A stretch of 64,000 nt of DNA from a virus. The DNA is taken from IMG/VR virus record IMGVR_UViG_3300050343_000214, positions 1 through 64,000 of that record. The stretch is one strand, 5' to 3'. A program made the position numbers and the translations under genes. The notes under the pieces were generated by a model. It did not search any database, was not told the origin of the DNA, and saw only the letters and a program-made list of their open reading frames with translations. This document shows positions 35,248-45,802 of the stretch, piece after piece; position 1 is the stretch's first letter; each line of letters begins with the position of its first letter.

Positions 35248-38200
35248 GTGTCTAAATTCGTTTTAACTGCTCAACTACAATTAAAAGCTCCCAATAATGT
35301 ATCCCAAGTTGTTTCTCAAATGCAGAAGCAGCTTTCGGGTGTCTCTGTAAATTTGAATGCGCAGGGAGCTGTTAAGGCTAATCAACAAGTACAGCAACTA
35401 TCTTCAAATCTTAATCAAGCTTCCAAGTCAGCTAAAGGGCTTGGCAGCGACTTTGCTCAGTCTGTACGTAGATTCTCTGCAATGGCAATCGCCACAAGAG
35501 CTGTTAGTCTCTTTACAAATACTCTTAGTAGCGCAATCAAAGAATCTATAGCCTTTGAACGAGAGTTAGTTAAAATTTCTCAGGTCACAGGGCAAACAGT
35601 TCAGAATTTATCTTTTCTAACTAATACTGTTTCTAGTTTATCTACTAATTTGGGTGTTGCTTCTGGCTCGCTCTTGAGCGTTAGTAGGATGCTATCTCAG
35701 GCTGGTCTCTCAGCCAAAGAAACAGAAACTGCCCTGCGTACCTTGGCTATGACTGACCTTGCTCCAACGTTTGATAATATCGCTCAAACCGCTGAAGGCG
35801 CTATTGCTATCTTTAACCAGTTTGGCAAAGGAGCTGCGGCTCTAGAACAACAACTTGGCGCTGTCAATGCTGTCGCTGGTCAGTTTGCTGTAGAGTCTGG
35901 TGACTTGATTGCTGCTGTTCGTAGAACTGGTGGTGTATTTAGAGCTGCTGGTGGTGATCTCAATGAATTAATCGCTTTGTTTACTAGTGTAAGATCTACT
36001 ACGCGAGAAAGTGCCGAAAGTATTTCTACTGGTCTTCGTACTATCTTTACTAGAATTCAAAGACCAAAAACCATTGAGTTCATGAAAAAGTTTGGCGTTG
36101 AACTTACAGACATGGAAGGAAAATTTGTTGGACCGTTTGAGGCCGTTAAAAGACTGAGCGCTGCGTTAGCTGGTCTTGAACAGGGTGATACTAGATTTAT
36201 CAAGATTGCTGAAGAGTTGGGTGGATTTAGACAGATTGGTAAAGTCATTCCTTTGATTCAACAATTTTCTACAGCTCAGTCTGCTTTGAATGTAGCCCAA
36301 GCTGGTGGCAATTCTTTAGCCAAAGATGCTGCCACTGCACAGCAAGCATTGGCGGTACAGATTATAAAAGTTAAAGAACAATTTTTGGAGTTAATAAGAG
36401 GCGTAACTGCTACTCCAATATTCCAGATGATGGCTACGAGCGCATTGACTTTAGCCTCTGCTCTAATCAAAGTCGCTGATACCTTAAAACCTATTCTCCC
36501 TATTATAACAGCGATTGCCGCTGTTAAGTTCACCAAAGGTATTGCTGGCTTTATGGGTGGTCTTGCTGGCAATATGAAAGGATTTTCCCAAGGTGGCAAA
36601 GTTCATGCTTTTGCTAGAGGAGGAGTAGTTCCGGGTTCTGGTAATCGTGATACTGTACCCGCAATGCTCACCCCCGGCGAATTCGTAATACGTAAAAGTA
36701 GCGTTGCAAAGCTAGGAGCTGGTAATCTAGAGGGAATGAATAAGTATGCTGCTGGAGGGATGGTATCTCAAGACAGACATACATATGGACCAAAAGCTCC
36801 CCCTGCTATAAAAAGGATGAAAGTTGCCCCCAAGGTTTCTCCTGAAGAACAAAAAAGAATAAACGAAAAAGGTGCCGCAACAAGAGCAGAAAATGAAGCC
36901 AAGCGCAAACAAGGTGAAGAATTTGATGGCGAGACGACTAAAGATAATAGTGGCAAAAAATTACCAACTATTGGTTTAGCCGCTTTGCATGGAACTAATA
37001 AATTATATGACCAAGCTATTCCAAACATAGGCAAAAGGGTTAAGTTACAATTCAGTACTTTAGATCCCAAGCAGGCTAAAGGCTATGAGAGAGAGATGAG
37101 AGATTCGGTTGAGTCAGTAGCTGGCAAAATGGCTAGCGAGTTAGCTACTGATATACGAGATTCTACACCTATAAATCAATCTGAAATTGATGGAATGATG
37201 GACAAGGCTGGTTTTGCCAATGCTGTAGGTGCATTTTTTGAAAGCGCCCTAGCCCTTACCGGATCTCCATATGAAGGCGCTAAGGGTAAAATGCAGATCA
37301 ATGACTCTCTTGATTTTGCTTCTGGACTAGGAACAGCTGCTAAATCCTTTAAAGGATTAACTTCAAACATGCCCACAGACGCTACGCGAACAGCAGGATC
37401 TGAAGGTAAAAGCGCAAGTAAATTTGCCTCACAGGTTGGTAGATGGTTTGCTAAAAATCCAAACTATGATATAGATTTAGTTAAAAAAATGGCTGAAGGC
37501 GGCGGGGTTGGTTCTGATACTGTTCCAGCATTGCTTACTCCCGGTGAATTTGTTGTTAATAAAAGCTCTGCTCAAAAGATTGGGTATGGCTCTTTAAACC
37601 GCATGAACAAAGTTGGTAAGTACGCTAAGGGTGGCTTTGTTCAAAAATTTGCTGGTGGTAGTTCTGGAAGCGGTGTTAAGGGTGGTGGCGGTGGAATGAT
37701 GGGTGGGATGTTTGAAGGAATGACGGGTCAGTTGATGGGTGTTCAAATGGCTTTGTCGATGCTTACTCCAGCTATTGATGAAAATAGTGGAGCTTTTGCT
37801 AGGGGCGCAAATAGTTTGATGGGCGGGTTTAATTCGCTTATAGGCGTTGTCACTATGGCTCAAGTAGCTTTAGCTGCATTTGGTGTCAATTTACAAAAAC
37901 AAAATATTGGCTCCTTGCTTAAATCAATGTTTAAGACGGGGAGAGGCGGTTTAGGAGATATTATTGGTGGGGTACAAAAACGAAAAGTCGGTGGTAAATT
38001 ACGCGCCGTCAGAAGGAAAGGAGAGGGTTTCTCTGAGGCTTTTCAAAATGAAATTGGAGTTCAAAAAGAACGAGCTTCTATTAATAAAAAAATGAGAAAT
38101 GTAAGAAAATCTGCTCCACAAAAGAATTTTGTTGAATCACCTGCTGCACAACAACAAACTCAAATTAAGAGAAAAAGAAGGGCTGATAGTTTACGGAACT

Positions 38201-39774
38201 TAAGATCTCAAAAACTTTCACTTAAATCAGCCTCTCCTACGAGTATTACTGGTCAGTTAGGGAAAAAAGCTGCTGGTAGCCCGATGCTTCAAGGAGCATT
38301 GAAAAAATTAAGTGGACCCTTACAGACGTTAGGAACTAAACTTCCTACATTTACTGCTGGACTGCAAGGCGCGATTGGTGCGGTTGGGCCTTTAGCTGGT
38401 CATCTTACCGCTGTTGCTGGCCCAGCGTTGGCTGCTGCTGGAGCAATGAAATTAGTTTTAGGCAGTTTCGATGCTGTTACAGGCAGGACGGAAACACTAA
38501 ATAAAGCTATTGAAGAGGGTAATGTAGCTCAAGCCGAAAAAGTAGCATTTGATAAGGCTGGGGCAGAAGCTGTCACTAATCTCGCTGCTGGCTTAACAGC
38601 CGCTGGTGGATTAATTGGCGGGCCTTTTGGAGCCGCAATTGGTGCTGCGACCGGGGCTGTTCTTAAGGTTGCTAGTGAAATGCCCGTAATTGGTCCAGTA
38701 GTTATGGAAGCTGCTGGTTTTATTAGTCAAGCTTTTGGTGGTAAAAGTTTAAGTAGTATCGTTGCTTTAGCTGGAGCAAACGCTGCGGCAAATAAAGCAA
38801 CAAAAGATTTGGCTAAAGCACAAACTGCTGCTAAAAATGCTACTGAAGATTTTCAAAATGGAACTCTGAGTGCATCGGAAGCGCTAGCTAAAATTCAGCA
38901 ATCTACAGCTAGTGTAACGCAATCTGAAAATAAAGCTAAAAAAGCTGTTCAAGAGAATAGTAAAAATAAATCCGCTGACGGATTCTTTAACTCAGGAGTA
39001 GGACCGTCTGGAAGAGATATTGCCTCATTTGTTAGTTTTGGGATGGTAGACAGCTCTACTACAAGAGACAAAAAGATTGATGATGAAAACAAGGGCGCTA
39101 TGCAGACAGCGATGAAGCAAGATGCTGAACGCTTTCAAATGACTAAAGGTCTAAAAATGTCCACCGCAAAATCTGTTTTTGCTACTGGTGGAGACATGGA
39201 TGAAGCCGCAAAAGCTGTTGGAATTGAAGACTCAGTAGATCCAACAACTGGAAAAGTAAAGAAAGGATTAAGAAGCAAGCAGCTTGAGACTGTTCAAGAG
39301 GCTGAAGCACTTAAAGCGTCTGGCGACGAAGAGGGTGCTAAGATATTAATGCAAGCGGCAAAGCAAACAGAAGAGCAAATACTTGACTTAGAACGTTCTT
39401 TAGAAAATTTACAGAAATCAGTTATAGAACAACAAAAAGCATTCGCTGCGATGAATCTGGGTTTGAATTCTGCTCAAGGTGCTGCTGGTGCATTTAGCGA
39501 TGCAATGAAAAACTATCAAGCTTCACAAGAAGCTGGCAACGTTGGTGTCATGCGCAACTTCGCCACTCTTGAAGCTGGTATTGGAAAAGCCGCTGCTGGA
39601 ATGGACCCCAAGGTATTCCAAAGCGCACTGTCGGAAACTTCTGATGCTCTTAAGTCTTTTGGCGCAGATGACGCACAGATTAAAAAGTTTGAAGAAAATA
39701 TTTCTGCTGTTAATGCAAGCGCTCAGGCTAATGCTCAGGCTGGTTTAGAGAAGTTTAGGCAGAACTCTGACTGA
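35248..39774 (+). CDS. Tape measure protein, N-terminal segment (TP901-type core)
   Basis: A GTG start with AAGGA eight to ten bases upstream opens a 1,508-residue segment. After a coiled coil (residues 1-70) comes a TP901/PhageMin-type tail core at about 85-390 (FERELVKISQVTGQTVQNL, GVFRAAGGDLNELIALFTSV, STGLRTIFTRIQRP). Two copies of a DTVPAMLTPGEFV(I/V)-type motif start near residues 470 and 758. Between them lies a separate domain (about 530-745). Hydrophobic stretches (about 400-430, 1050-1150) may insert into the host membrane. The segment ends at TGA (FRQNSD) but the protein clearly continues in another frame. Total repaired length is about 2,200 residues, so this gene sets a very long tail. 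Confidence 0.85.
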   Translation: MSKFVLTAQLQLKAPNNVSQVVSQMQKQLSGVSVNLNAQGAVKANQQVQQLSSNLNQASKSAKGLGSDFAQSVRRFSAMAIATRAVSLFTNTLSSAIKESIAFERELVKISQVTGQTVQNLSFLTNTVSSLSTNLGVASGSLLSVSRMLSQAGLSAKETETALRTLAMTDLAPTFDNIAQTAEGAIAIFNQFGKGAAALEQQLGAVNAVAGQFAVESGDLIAAVRRTGGVFRAAGGDLNELIALFTSVRSTTRESAESISTGLRTIFTRIQRPKTIEFMKKFGVELTDMEGKFVGPFEAVKRLSAALAGLEQGDTRFIKIAEELGGFRQIGKVIPLIQQFSTAQSALNVAQAGGNSLAKDAATAQQALAVQIIKVKEQFLELIRGVTATPIFQMMATSALTLASALIKVADTLKPILPIITAIAAVKFTKGIAGFMGGLAGNMKGFSQGGKVHAFARGGVVPGSGNRDTVPAMLTPGEFVIRKSSVAKLGAGNLEGMNKYAAGGMVSQDRHTYGPKAPPAIKRMKVAPKVSPEEQKRINEKGAATRAENEAKRKQGEEFDGETTKDNSGKKLPTIGLAALHGTNKLYDQAIPNIGKRVKLQFSTLDPKQAKGYEREMRDSVESVAGKMASELATDIRDSTPINQSEIDGMMDKAGFANAVGAFFESALALTGSPYEGAKGKMQINDSLDFASGLGTAAKSFKGLTSNMPTDATRTAGSEGKSASKFASQVGRWFAKNPNYDIDLVKKMAEGGGVGSDTVPALLTPGEFVVNKSSAQKIGYGSLNRMNKVGKYAKGGFVQKFAGGSSGSGVKGGGGGMMGGMFEGMTGQLMGVQMALSMLTPAIDENSGAFARGANSLMGGFNSLIGVVTMAQVALAAFGVNLQKQNIGSLLKSMFKTGRGGLGDIIGGVQKRKVGGKLRAVRRKGEGFSEAFQNEIGVQKERASINKKMRNVRKSAPQKNFVESPAAQQQTQIKRKRRADSLRNLRSQKLSLKSASPTSITGQLGKKAAGSPMLQGALKKLSGPLQTLGTKLPTFTAGLQGAIGAVGPLAGHLTAVAGPALAAAGAMKLVLGSFDAVTGRTETLNKAIEEGNVAQAEKVAFDKAGAEAVTNLAAGLTAAGGLIGGPFGAAIGAATGAVLKVASEMPVIGPVVMEAAGFISQAFGGKSLSSIVALAGANAAANKATKDLAKAQTAAKNATEDFQNGTLSASEALAKIQQSTASVTQSENKAKKAVQENSKNKSADGFFNSGVGPSGRDIASFVSFGMVDSSTTRDKKIDDENKGAMQTAMKQDAERFQMTKGLKMSTAKSVFATGGDMDEAAKAVGIEDSVDPTTGKVKKGLRSKQLETVQEAEALKASGDEEGAKILMQAAKQTEEQILDLERSLENLQKSVIEQQKAFAAMNLGLNSAQGAAGAFSDAMKNYQASQEAGNVGVMRNFATLEAGIGKAAAGMDPKVFQSALSETSDALKSFGADDAQIKKFEENISAVNASAQANAQAGLEKFRQNSD

Positions 39775-39970
39775 TAAAAACAATAGGGGCGAAAAAGGTC
39801 TGGAGTTCTGGCGAAGCGATCAGTTTGAATTCATTATTGGATACTATTATGGACTCTGTTCCAGCTGGTATGGGCGATGAAGTTAAGGGTCGACTAAAAG
39901 ACATGCTCAAGGGTATGGACATTGATTATGGCAAGATTGCCGTAAAGGAGACTTCAGCCAAATTAATGAA
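39775..39970 (+). pseudogene. Tape measure, middle fragment between two frameshifts
   Basis: One frame reads IKTIGAKKVWSSGEAISLNSL, then LLDTIMDSVPAGMGDEV and MLKGMDIDYGKIAVK, joining the two long segments. One base is missing near 39771, and another in the AAA run at about 39943 (GTAAAAGGAGAC would give VKGDF SQINEVFKKLG). Both joins give smooth helical protein. It is not an independent gene. Confidence 0.6.
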
Positions 39971-41857
39971 GTGTTTAAAAAGCTTGGAATGGAGACACTT
40001 GACCAAGCTAAAGCTATAGCCCAAGCAGAGCAGTTCTATCAAGAAGTTATTGTAGACGCTGCAAAGAAAAGAGCTGAAGCTGAATCTCAACTTATAGATG
40101 CTACTCGCCAGCAACTTGACTATCTTAAAGAGTCTAAAGAAATTATTGCCTCTGCTGGTGGTCCAGCTGTGACTGCCCAAGACAGAGAAAAGATGGCTAT
40201 CGACCGCTACAATGCTGGGGTAACTAGTGGTCCAAAGCTAGGTGGCGCAAGCGCCAAAGACATTGTTGCGCAACAAAAATCTTTGGGTGATCGTAACGCT
40301 CAAATAAACGCAACTAGACTCGGAGCAGCAGCTGGAAATGAAGCCGATAAAGCAACCATAGCTGGTGAGAGTGGTCAAAAGCTGGATGCTGAACAAAGCA
40401 GCATAGCTAAACAAAACCAAGAACTATATCAAACTACCAAGTCTCTCATAGATAGTAAACGTAAAGAAATTGATATAATTAAAGCTAAGAACAAGTTAGA
40501 ACAAGACTCGTTTGATGCTTTGATGTCTGGCGATGCTGATGGATTCTTAGACGCTCAAGCTACTCAGGGCGCAATCGGAGCTATTGCTTCTGGCAACACT
40601 GATGACTTTGATGGTGACACATTGCAAAGAGCTTTTGAAGATCTCAAACGTCAACAAGCTGCTGGCGTAGAAGAAGTTAATGGTCAAAAGATTGGCGGGC
40701 CGGGAGGATTATTAGAAAAGGCTGCTAGTGCTACAATGCAAGCTAGAGGTCTTGATCCTGCGACGGCAGCTATGGAAGCTCAAAAAGTTTCGGGAACACC
40801 CGCAGAGCAAGCAGCAAATAAAGAGATACGAGAACTTGCTGCTACGCTACCAAGATTTGGTGATATTGCTATTAACTCTGCTGAAACTCAAATGAGAGCA
40901 GCTGAATTACAAAAAGAAGCCGCCATTGAAAACAAAGCTAATGCTGTAAACGAAATAAAGACGGGTGGTGGCGCTGGTGGTGGTGGCGCTGGTGGTGGTG
41001 GCGCTGGTGGTGGTGGCGCTGGTGGTGGTGGCGGTGCTGGTAAAGGTGTTGGAACTACCGCTCCTCCTACTCCTCCAGTATCAACTACTGCTGCCCCTAC
41101 TCCTCCAGCTGGTTATAATGACTTTACCAAGCTAGCTGCCGTATCTAGTGGTGGCCCAATGCCAAACGCAACTCCAGAAGAAATGAAGAAAGCTTTATTA
41201 GCGTCTCAAGGAGCTGTTACACCAAAGCCCGCTGGAGATGGCGGTCTGTTAGGCACTGGTGTTATGAGAAGCCTTGCTTCTACGGCTACGGGCGGCTTGG
41301 TATCCAGCAATCAAGAAGTTATATCTGGCAAAAAGGATGAGGTGGGTAGTGTTGGAGACTTTGTTGGTAATCAAATAGATAGAATTGGCAGTTTACAAAG
41401 AGACATAGGCTCTTATGCGACTATGGGATATATGGATACTTCAGCGCAAGTAGCACAAAAACAACAAATGGGAGCAGCCAGCGCGGTAGCCGCTACTGCC
41501 CCGTCAGCCATGTCGCCAGACGTTATTAGCAAGCTAGAAGAAATGACAAAAGCTATAACTGATAGTGGTGGCGGTGAAGGAATGGGAATGGATAGCTCTG
41601 CCATGACTCAATTCGCTAGCTCTTTAGATAAATTTAATGAGACTATACTGCAAAGTATTAGTACTTTACAAAGCACACAATTTAGCATTAAGCTTGAGCC
41701 TACTACTGTAAACCTCAACATAACTGGTACTTCATTCCTCCAAACTATGACAAACGAATTGCAAAACAAGCTGTTTGCAATGGTGAGCGATAAGATTAAG
41801 AATCTTAAAGTCGGGCCAGACGGCAGGATCAAAGAGTCTCAAAGCGAATTGGCGTAG
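39971..41857 (+). CDS. Tape measure protein, C-terminal segment
   Basis: The 628-residue segment continues the tape measure helix (GMETLDQAKAIAQAEQFYQE, AESQLIDATRQQLDYLKESK). It has several long coiled coils to about residue 330. Then come a (GGGGA)n stretch at about 332-358 and a Thr/Pro/Ala linker (TTAPPTPPVSTTAAPTPP). A second structured C-terminal part ends with SIKLEPTTVNLNITGTSFLQ and KIKNLKVGPDGR. The end of a tape measure normally sits at the tail tip, which fits the tail-tip genes downstream. The first ATG inside (39971) is not the true start; the frame is open upstream. Confidence 0.75.
   Translation: MFKKLGMETLDQAKAIAQAEQFYQEVIVDAAKKRAEAESQLIDATRQQLDYLKESKEIIASAGGPAVTAQDREKMAIDRYNAGVTSGPKLGGASAKDIVAQQKSLGDRNAQINATRLGAAAGNEADKATIAGESGQKLDAEQSSIAKQNQELYQTTKSLIDSKRKEIDIIKAKNKLEQDSFDALMSGDADGFLDAQATQGAIGAIASGNTDDFDGDTLQRAFEDLKRQQAAGVEEVNGQKIGGPGGLLEKAASATMQARGLDPATAAMEAQKVSGTPAEQAANKEIRELAATLPRFGDIAINSAETQMRAAELQKEAAIENKANAVNEIKTGGGAGGGGAGGGGAGGGGAGGGGGAGKGVGTTAPPTPPVSTTAAPTPPAGYNDFTKLAAVSSGGPMPNATPEEMKKALLASQGAVTPKPAGDGGLLGTGVMRSLASTATGGLVSSNQEVISGKKDEVGSVGDFVGNQIDRIGSLQRDIGSYATMGYMDTSAQVAQKQQMGAASAVAATAPSAMSPDVISKLEEMTKAITDSGGGEGMGMDSSAMTQFASSLDKFNETILQSISTLQSTQFSIKLEPTTVNLNITGTSFLQTMTNELQNKLFAMVSDKIKNLKVGPDGRIKESQSELA
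40964..41041 (+). repeat. Tandem GGGGA-coding repeat in the tape measure
   Basis: A 15-base unit (GGTGGTGGTGGCGCT) repeats about five times with almost no base changes, unlike the Thr linkers. It codes a flexible glycine linker. Near-identity of the copies points to slippage-prone DNA and possible length variation between strains. Confidence 0.8.
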
Positions 41858-41858
41858 A

Positions 41859-44800
41859 ATGACAAACTTTAGTTTTAATTGTGTGTTTCAGGATCATTCA
41901 TTGATCCGCAATAAAAGCTCGGCAAGTGTCAGGGCCACGACTAAGTGCGTGAACGCCGCAAGAACTAAATTAGTTTCATCTGCATCTGTCAGAACTATTG
42001 CTGGCAAGAAGGTTCCCGTATCGGCAAGGATTAAGAAATCTTTAAAGTTGAATGCTGCGCTGCAAACACAGGTGGTTGCAGTTTCGTCCAAGATATCCAT
42101 TAAGTCTAATGTTAGATCTTCTCTTGTAAATACTAGCGGGTTGTCTGTTGGCTGTAGGATTTCTTGCCAATCTTCTTTTAAGAATACATACGTTGATAAA
42201 ATAGGTGGTGATTTATCTCAGATAAATGCTATTCAAGGATTTACGGGAAACCAAAAATTATATCCTAAGAGTGATATCACTATATCTGTGAATAACAATA
42301 CTTTTGTAGACCAGTTTGGATCTACCTCTAATCTTTTTGATAAGATAAACGATGGTATATTTACAGGTAATTATCAAGAAAATTTTAACTCTAGTAGTAG
42401 GATGGTTGACAGTACCACTTTTATAGAACCCTCTTCTATATTAACAGACGGTACGTTTAAATATGTTTGTGAGGTAGACGCTCCCACCACTACTCCAAAG
42501 CAAAGTTTTCTTTTTGTTAGAGCAGCAGCTCCAATGAGAAATTATGCTTCGTCTATGCCCCCTTCTTATAAACTATATAATGTATCTTTTCTAGACCCTA
42601 ATGGTGATACTATAGTACAGTATGATGATATATTAATTAGGGGTGATTCTAATTACAATGATAATAAAGATGATAATTTTGTTACATACATATCTGGCCC
42701 CTTAGTCAACAATATAGAAAAACCTGAGTGGCATACTGGCTATCCCTTATTTGGTCAAACCTCTGGCTACAAACTCTCTTTTGATTTAGATATTATATGT
42801 AGCGATATAGGATTCTCTGATAAGTTCAACCAAGGCTATCTTACTGAGTCTTGTGTTCTTCCTAGCTCTATCCACTCTGGCAATGATCACCTTGCTATTG
42901 ATGGTTCTCCCTTATCCACAAGTAGTCAAGGATTTATAAACCCTACAGACAATGTAAGAATCAGCGCTATAGAAATTGTAAATAGTGGTACTCCATTTGG
43001 TTTCTCTGTAGCTAATGCTGTAAACGCATTTGTGAAGACTGACGAAAAAGGACTGAGAATAGACAGGGAAATATTACCTTCTGAAATACAACTATCTACA
43101 TTTGACACCACAATACACCCTCAAAGTTTTTCAATTTGGGAATCTGACGATGCCTCTTTAGATAATACCAGCTCTAGCGGTTGTCAAGAAATTACTAAGA
43201 TATTAAGAAAAAATAATGATGAGAATTATATTAACTTGTCTAGCTCTACAGTAGCAGACTCTGGAAAGTTAATAGTAAAGTTTAGTCATGAACCCCCTCT
43301 GCCAACCAATCGTTTCGTTGCTGGAGCTTTTGATATAAATTTCATGCAGCCAGAGAAAGAGTTTGATTACGCAGAGTATAAGAAGGTACATGCTTCCGAC
43401 TCTATGTTTGTCGTAGATGAAGTGTTCTTAAAAGTCATTGCTAAAAAGGGAGCAAGCGCACCAGACTATACCCTAGATGTTGTGGGATACAGTTTTGATC
43501 ATTTACTTTTTAACACGCCAAAGGTTGGCGGCTTCCTGCAAAACACTGAGGGCGCAGGAACCATTCCGTCTGCCATTCAAACTGTAGGTGTAAATGATTT
43601 AGGGGTTGCAACTGAACCTTTATCTAACAAACAGGGATTTGCATTAAAGCCTTTAACTCCTAGTGATGGAGGAGATCATTATATTGTTGCTACAGCACCC
43701 GTAGTAAACTCCACTACTTTTGAAGAATACATTGTACCGCTCAAGGTTTATAGGCAGGGAGATGTGGGCATTCATCCAAATTATAATGTTAGCACATTCT
43801 TTGAGAATTTATTTCTAGATATTTGCCCCTTGCCGGTAGATGCTACTATTGCTTCTGTTAGATTATTAGTTAAACATAAACCGTCTAACGCGATGACGCT
43901 ATACACTCTAGGACATAAAGATTCTGTTGACTTAGGCAGAGAAGACACTTTCATGTCTCCTTCTGAGAAAAAATCTGTAGATACTCCTACAAGTTTTGGT
44001 AATTATAATCATCCGTTATCTACTATAGAAAATATTCCAGCAGGATATAGTTCAGACGATTCCATGAAAAGCAACTACTCTAGAAGATGGAGGGGTGTTG
44101 ATGGGCTTGTTGCTGTTGGTCCGTTTGATTTTTCAGAGTTTGGTTTTGGTTTTTATAACCCGCAACTTAAAGCTCCATTCTTGGGAGGTTATTTCTCCTT
44201 TAATAACGACTCTGGAAATGATATTATATCAGATGATTTATATGAGCTACCCGGAATTACTGGAGAGTATATAGGTAATTATAATAAGTTACAGAATACA
44301 GGCTTAAGGTTTAAAAACGACCAGCTGTTCACTGGCTCTACGTCTCATACTACTATTGATTGGACTTCAATAACAGCCAATCAAGCAGACCCCCTATCTG
44401 GTCAGATCGCTGATGCTTTTGATAACACCGTTAGAGTATCTGGAGTTAATGGATATATTTCCTTTGATGATTTTGATGTTACCTCTGGCGTTATTGCGTT
44501 TGTTAGGTTTAGTCCTGACGAAAATATGTCATTTAATTCTAGTGTATTATTCTCTAAATATAATTCTGGCAAAGACTTAGAGTTTTCTTTAGGTTATAAC
44601 AATGGCTACCTCACAGCGCAAGCAACGGATGATCAAGGCAACCTTATAACCATACAAGATTCTCTTCTTTATACAAATTATTCTTACCCATTATCTGTTG
44701 TTTTGGCGTATAATAATACAAGCGACGGAGTAATGACATTATACACTGATAATGAAATTGACTCTACAGGATTTAATAGGCTCAGAGCTACCTCAAGCAC

Positions 44801-45794
44801 TTTCCAAATAATAGACAGCGATAGCTCTTTTGACGTTGGTTATAGTAGCGGCGCTAGTGGTGGATCTAATGCCTTCATTACTGATTTGGCGATATCTGCT
44901 CCAAACCTATATACCGACCCAATGATGTTGTCAATGAATGTTTCTGATTTCTTAGATTCAATTCATACTAAGTATTGGGATGATGGAGAGGCTGCTGCTA
45001 ATGACACTAGAGAAATAAGCAGATTCATTGATAAAAATACAGACGAGTGGCACTTAGGAGGATTTTCAGTCTGTGCTTTTGATAAATCTTTCGATAGATT
45101 TACAGAGCGCTTTGGTAAAGATTTTATTACTCACAGGGTTAAGAATGACGGTCAGGCTTACAGCACTCACGTAGATTCTAGCATATCTTCTGACGTAGAT
45201 AGCGACACATCGTATCACACTCAAATAGAAAATGATTTCCTTAGAGTTAATCTAAAAAGCACAGAAGATTCGTTTAGCGATGAAGATGTCTTTTATTCAT
45301 TAGCTCCCAGAATTACCAAGCAGCTGCCTAGAGGTTATAAGTTTTTTAAAGACTCAGTATCGGTAGACACTATAATAGAGCATATTACATATGATGATAT
45401 AGTATGGAATGATGATAGCATAGGACCAAAACTAATTGTTAGTTTATATACGACGAATAAGGACAATACATTGAGATCTGAAAATAATATTGGATTAATA
45501 AACAGGTCAGTGCATTATATTCCACCTTCCTCGTGTATCCACAAGATAACCAGCGACTTTGCGTTTGAAGACTTAATTAATACTGATAGCGAGGCTTGGT
45601 GTGATTTCGATCAGTCCTTAAACAAGACTGAGTTCACACATAAGTTTTTCGCAGAGGACATGCAAGAAATGTTTTTGCAGTACGATATAGCTTATCCTTC
45701 TGGAGTAGCTTATGACTCTACTGTTAATATTTATGGCTCTAGAGTAAAGTTTGAAGAACCTTTCCACAAGGCTAGGACTATAACTAATTTATAG
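41859..45794 (+). CDS. Large tail protein with basic repeat N-terminus and LamG-like domain
   Basis: This 1,311-residue protein starts one base after the tape measure stop. Residues about 10-110 are made of short basic, Ser/Val-rich repeats (SASVRATTKCVN, SASVRTIAGKKVPVSARIKK, SSKISIKSNVRSS). The central part includes ILIRGDSNYNDNKDDNFV, an RGD triplet in a beta domain. Around residues 860-960 a concanavalin/LamG-like sandwich is likely (DVTSGVIAFVRF, SVLFSKYNSGKDLEFSLGY, PLSVVLAYNNTSDGVM). The C-terminus contains KSTEDSFSDEDVFYSLAPR, then beta strands. It follows the tape measure, where distal tail and side-fibre proteins lie. Function beyond a tail structural component is unknown. Confidence 0.6.
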   Translation: MTNFSFNCVFQDHSLIRNKSSASVRATTKCVNAARTKLVSSASVRTIAGKKVPVSARIKKSLKLNAALQTQVVAVSSKISIKSNVRSSLVNTSGLSVGCRISCQSSFKNTYVDKIGGDLSQINAIQGFTGNQKLYPKSDITISVNNNTFVDQFGSTSNLFDKINDGIFTGNYQENFNSSSRMVDSTTFIEPSSILTDGTFKYVCEVDAPTTTPKQSFLFVRAAAPMRNYASSMPPSYKLYNVSFLDPNGDTIVQYDDILIRGDSNYNDNKDDNFVTYISGPLVNNIEKPEWHTGYPLFGQTSGYKLSFDLDIICSDIGFSDKFNQGYLTESCVLPSSIHSGNDHLAIDGSPLSTSSQGFINPTDNVRISAIEIVNSGTPFGFSVANAVNAFVKTDEKGLRIDREILPSEIQLSTFDTTIHPQSFSIWESDDASLDNTSSSGCQEITKILRKNNDENYINLSSSTVADSGKLIVKFSHEPPLPTNRFVAGAFDINFMQPEKEFDYAEYKKVHASDSMFVVDEVFLKVIAKKGASAPDYTLDVVGYSFDHLLFNTPKVGGFLQNTEGAGTIPSAIQTVGVNDLGVATEPLSNKQGFALKPLTPSDGGDHYIVATAPVVNSTTFEEYIVPLKVYRQGDVGIHPNYNVSTFFENLFLDICPLPVDATIASVRLLVKHKPSNAMTLYTLGHKDSVDLGREDTFMSPSEKKSVDTPTSFGNYNHPLSTIENIPAGYSSDDSMKSNYSRRWRGVDGLVAVGPFDFSEFGFGFYNPQLKAPFLGGYFSFNNDSGNDIISDDLYELPGITGEYIGNYNKLQNTGLRFKNDQLFTGSTSHTTIDWTSITANQADPLSGQIADAFDNTVRVSGVNGYISFDDFDVTSGVIAFVRFSPDENMSFNSSVLFSKYNSGKDLEFSLGYNNGYLTAQATDDQGNLITIQDSLLYTNYSYPLSVVLAYNNTSDGVMTLYTDNEIDSTGFNRLRATSSTFQIIDSDSSFDVGYSSGASGGSNAFITDLAISAPNLYTDPMMLSMNVSDFLDSIHTKYWDDGEAAANDTREISRFIDKNTDEWHLGGFSVCAFDKSFDRFTERFGKDFITHRVKNDGQAYSTHVDSSISSDVDSDTSYHTQIENDFLRVNLKSTEDSFSDEDVFYSLAPRITKQLPRGYKFFKDSVSVDTIIEHITYDDIVWNDDSIGPKLIVSLYTTNKDNTLRSENNIGLINRSVHYIPPSSCIHKITSDFAFEDLINTDSEAWCDFDQSLNKTEFTHKFFAEDMQEMFLQYDIAYPSGVAYDSTVNIYGSRVKFEEPFHKARTITNL

Positions 45795-45802
45795 AGGATA
45801 TT

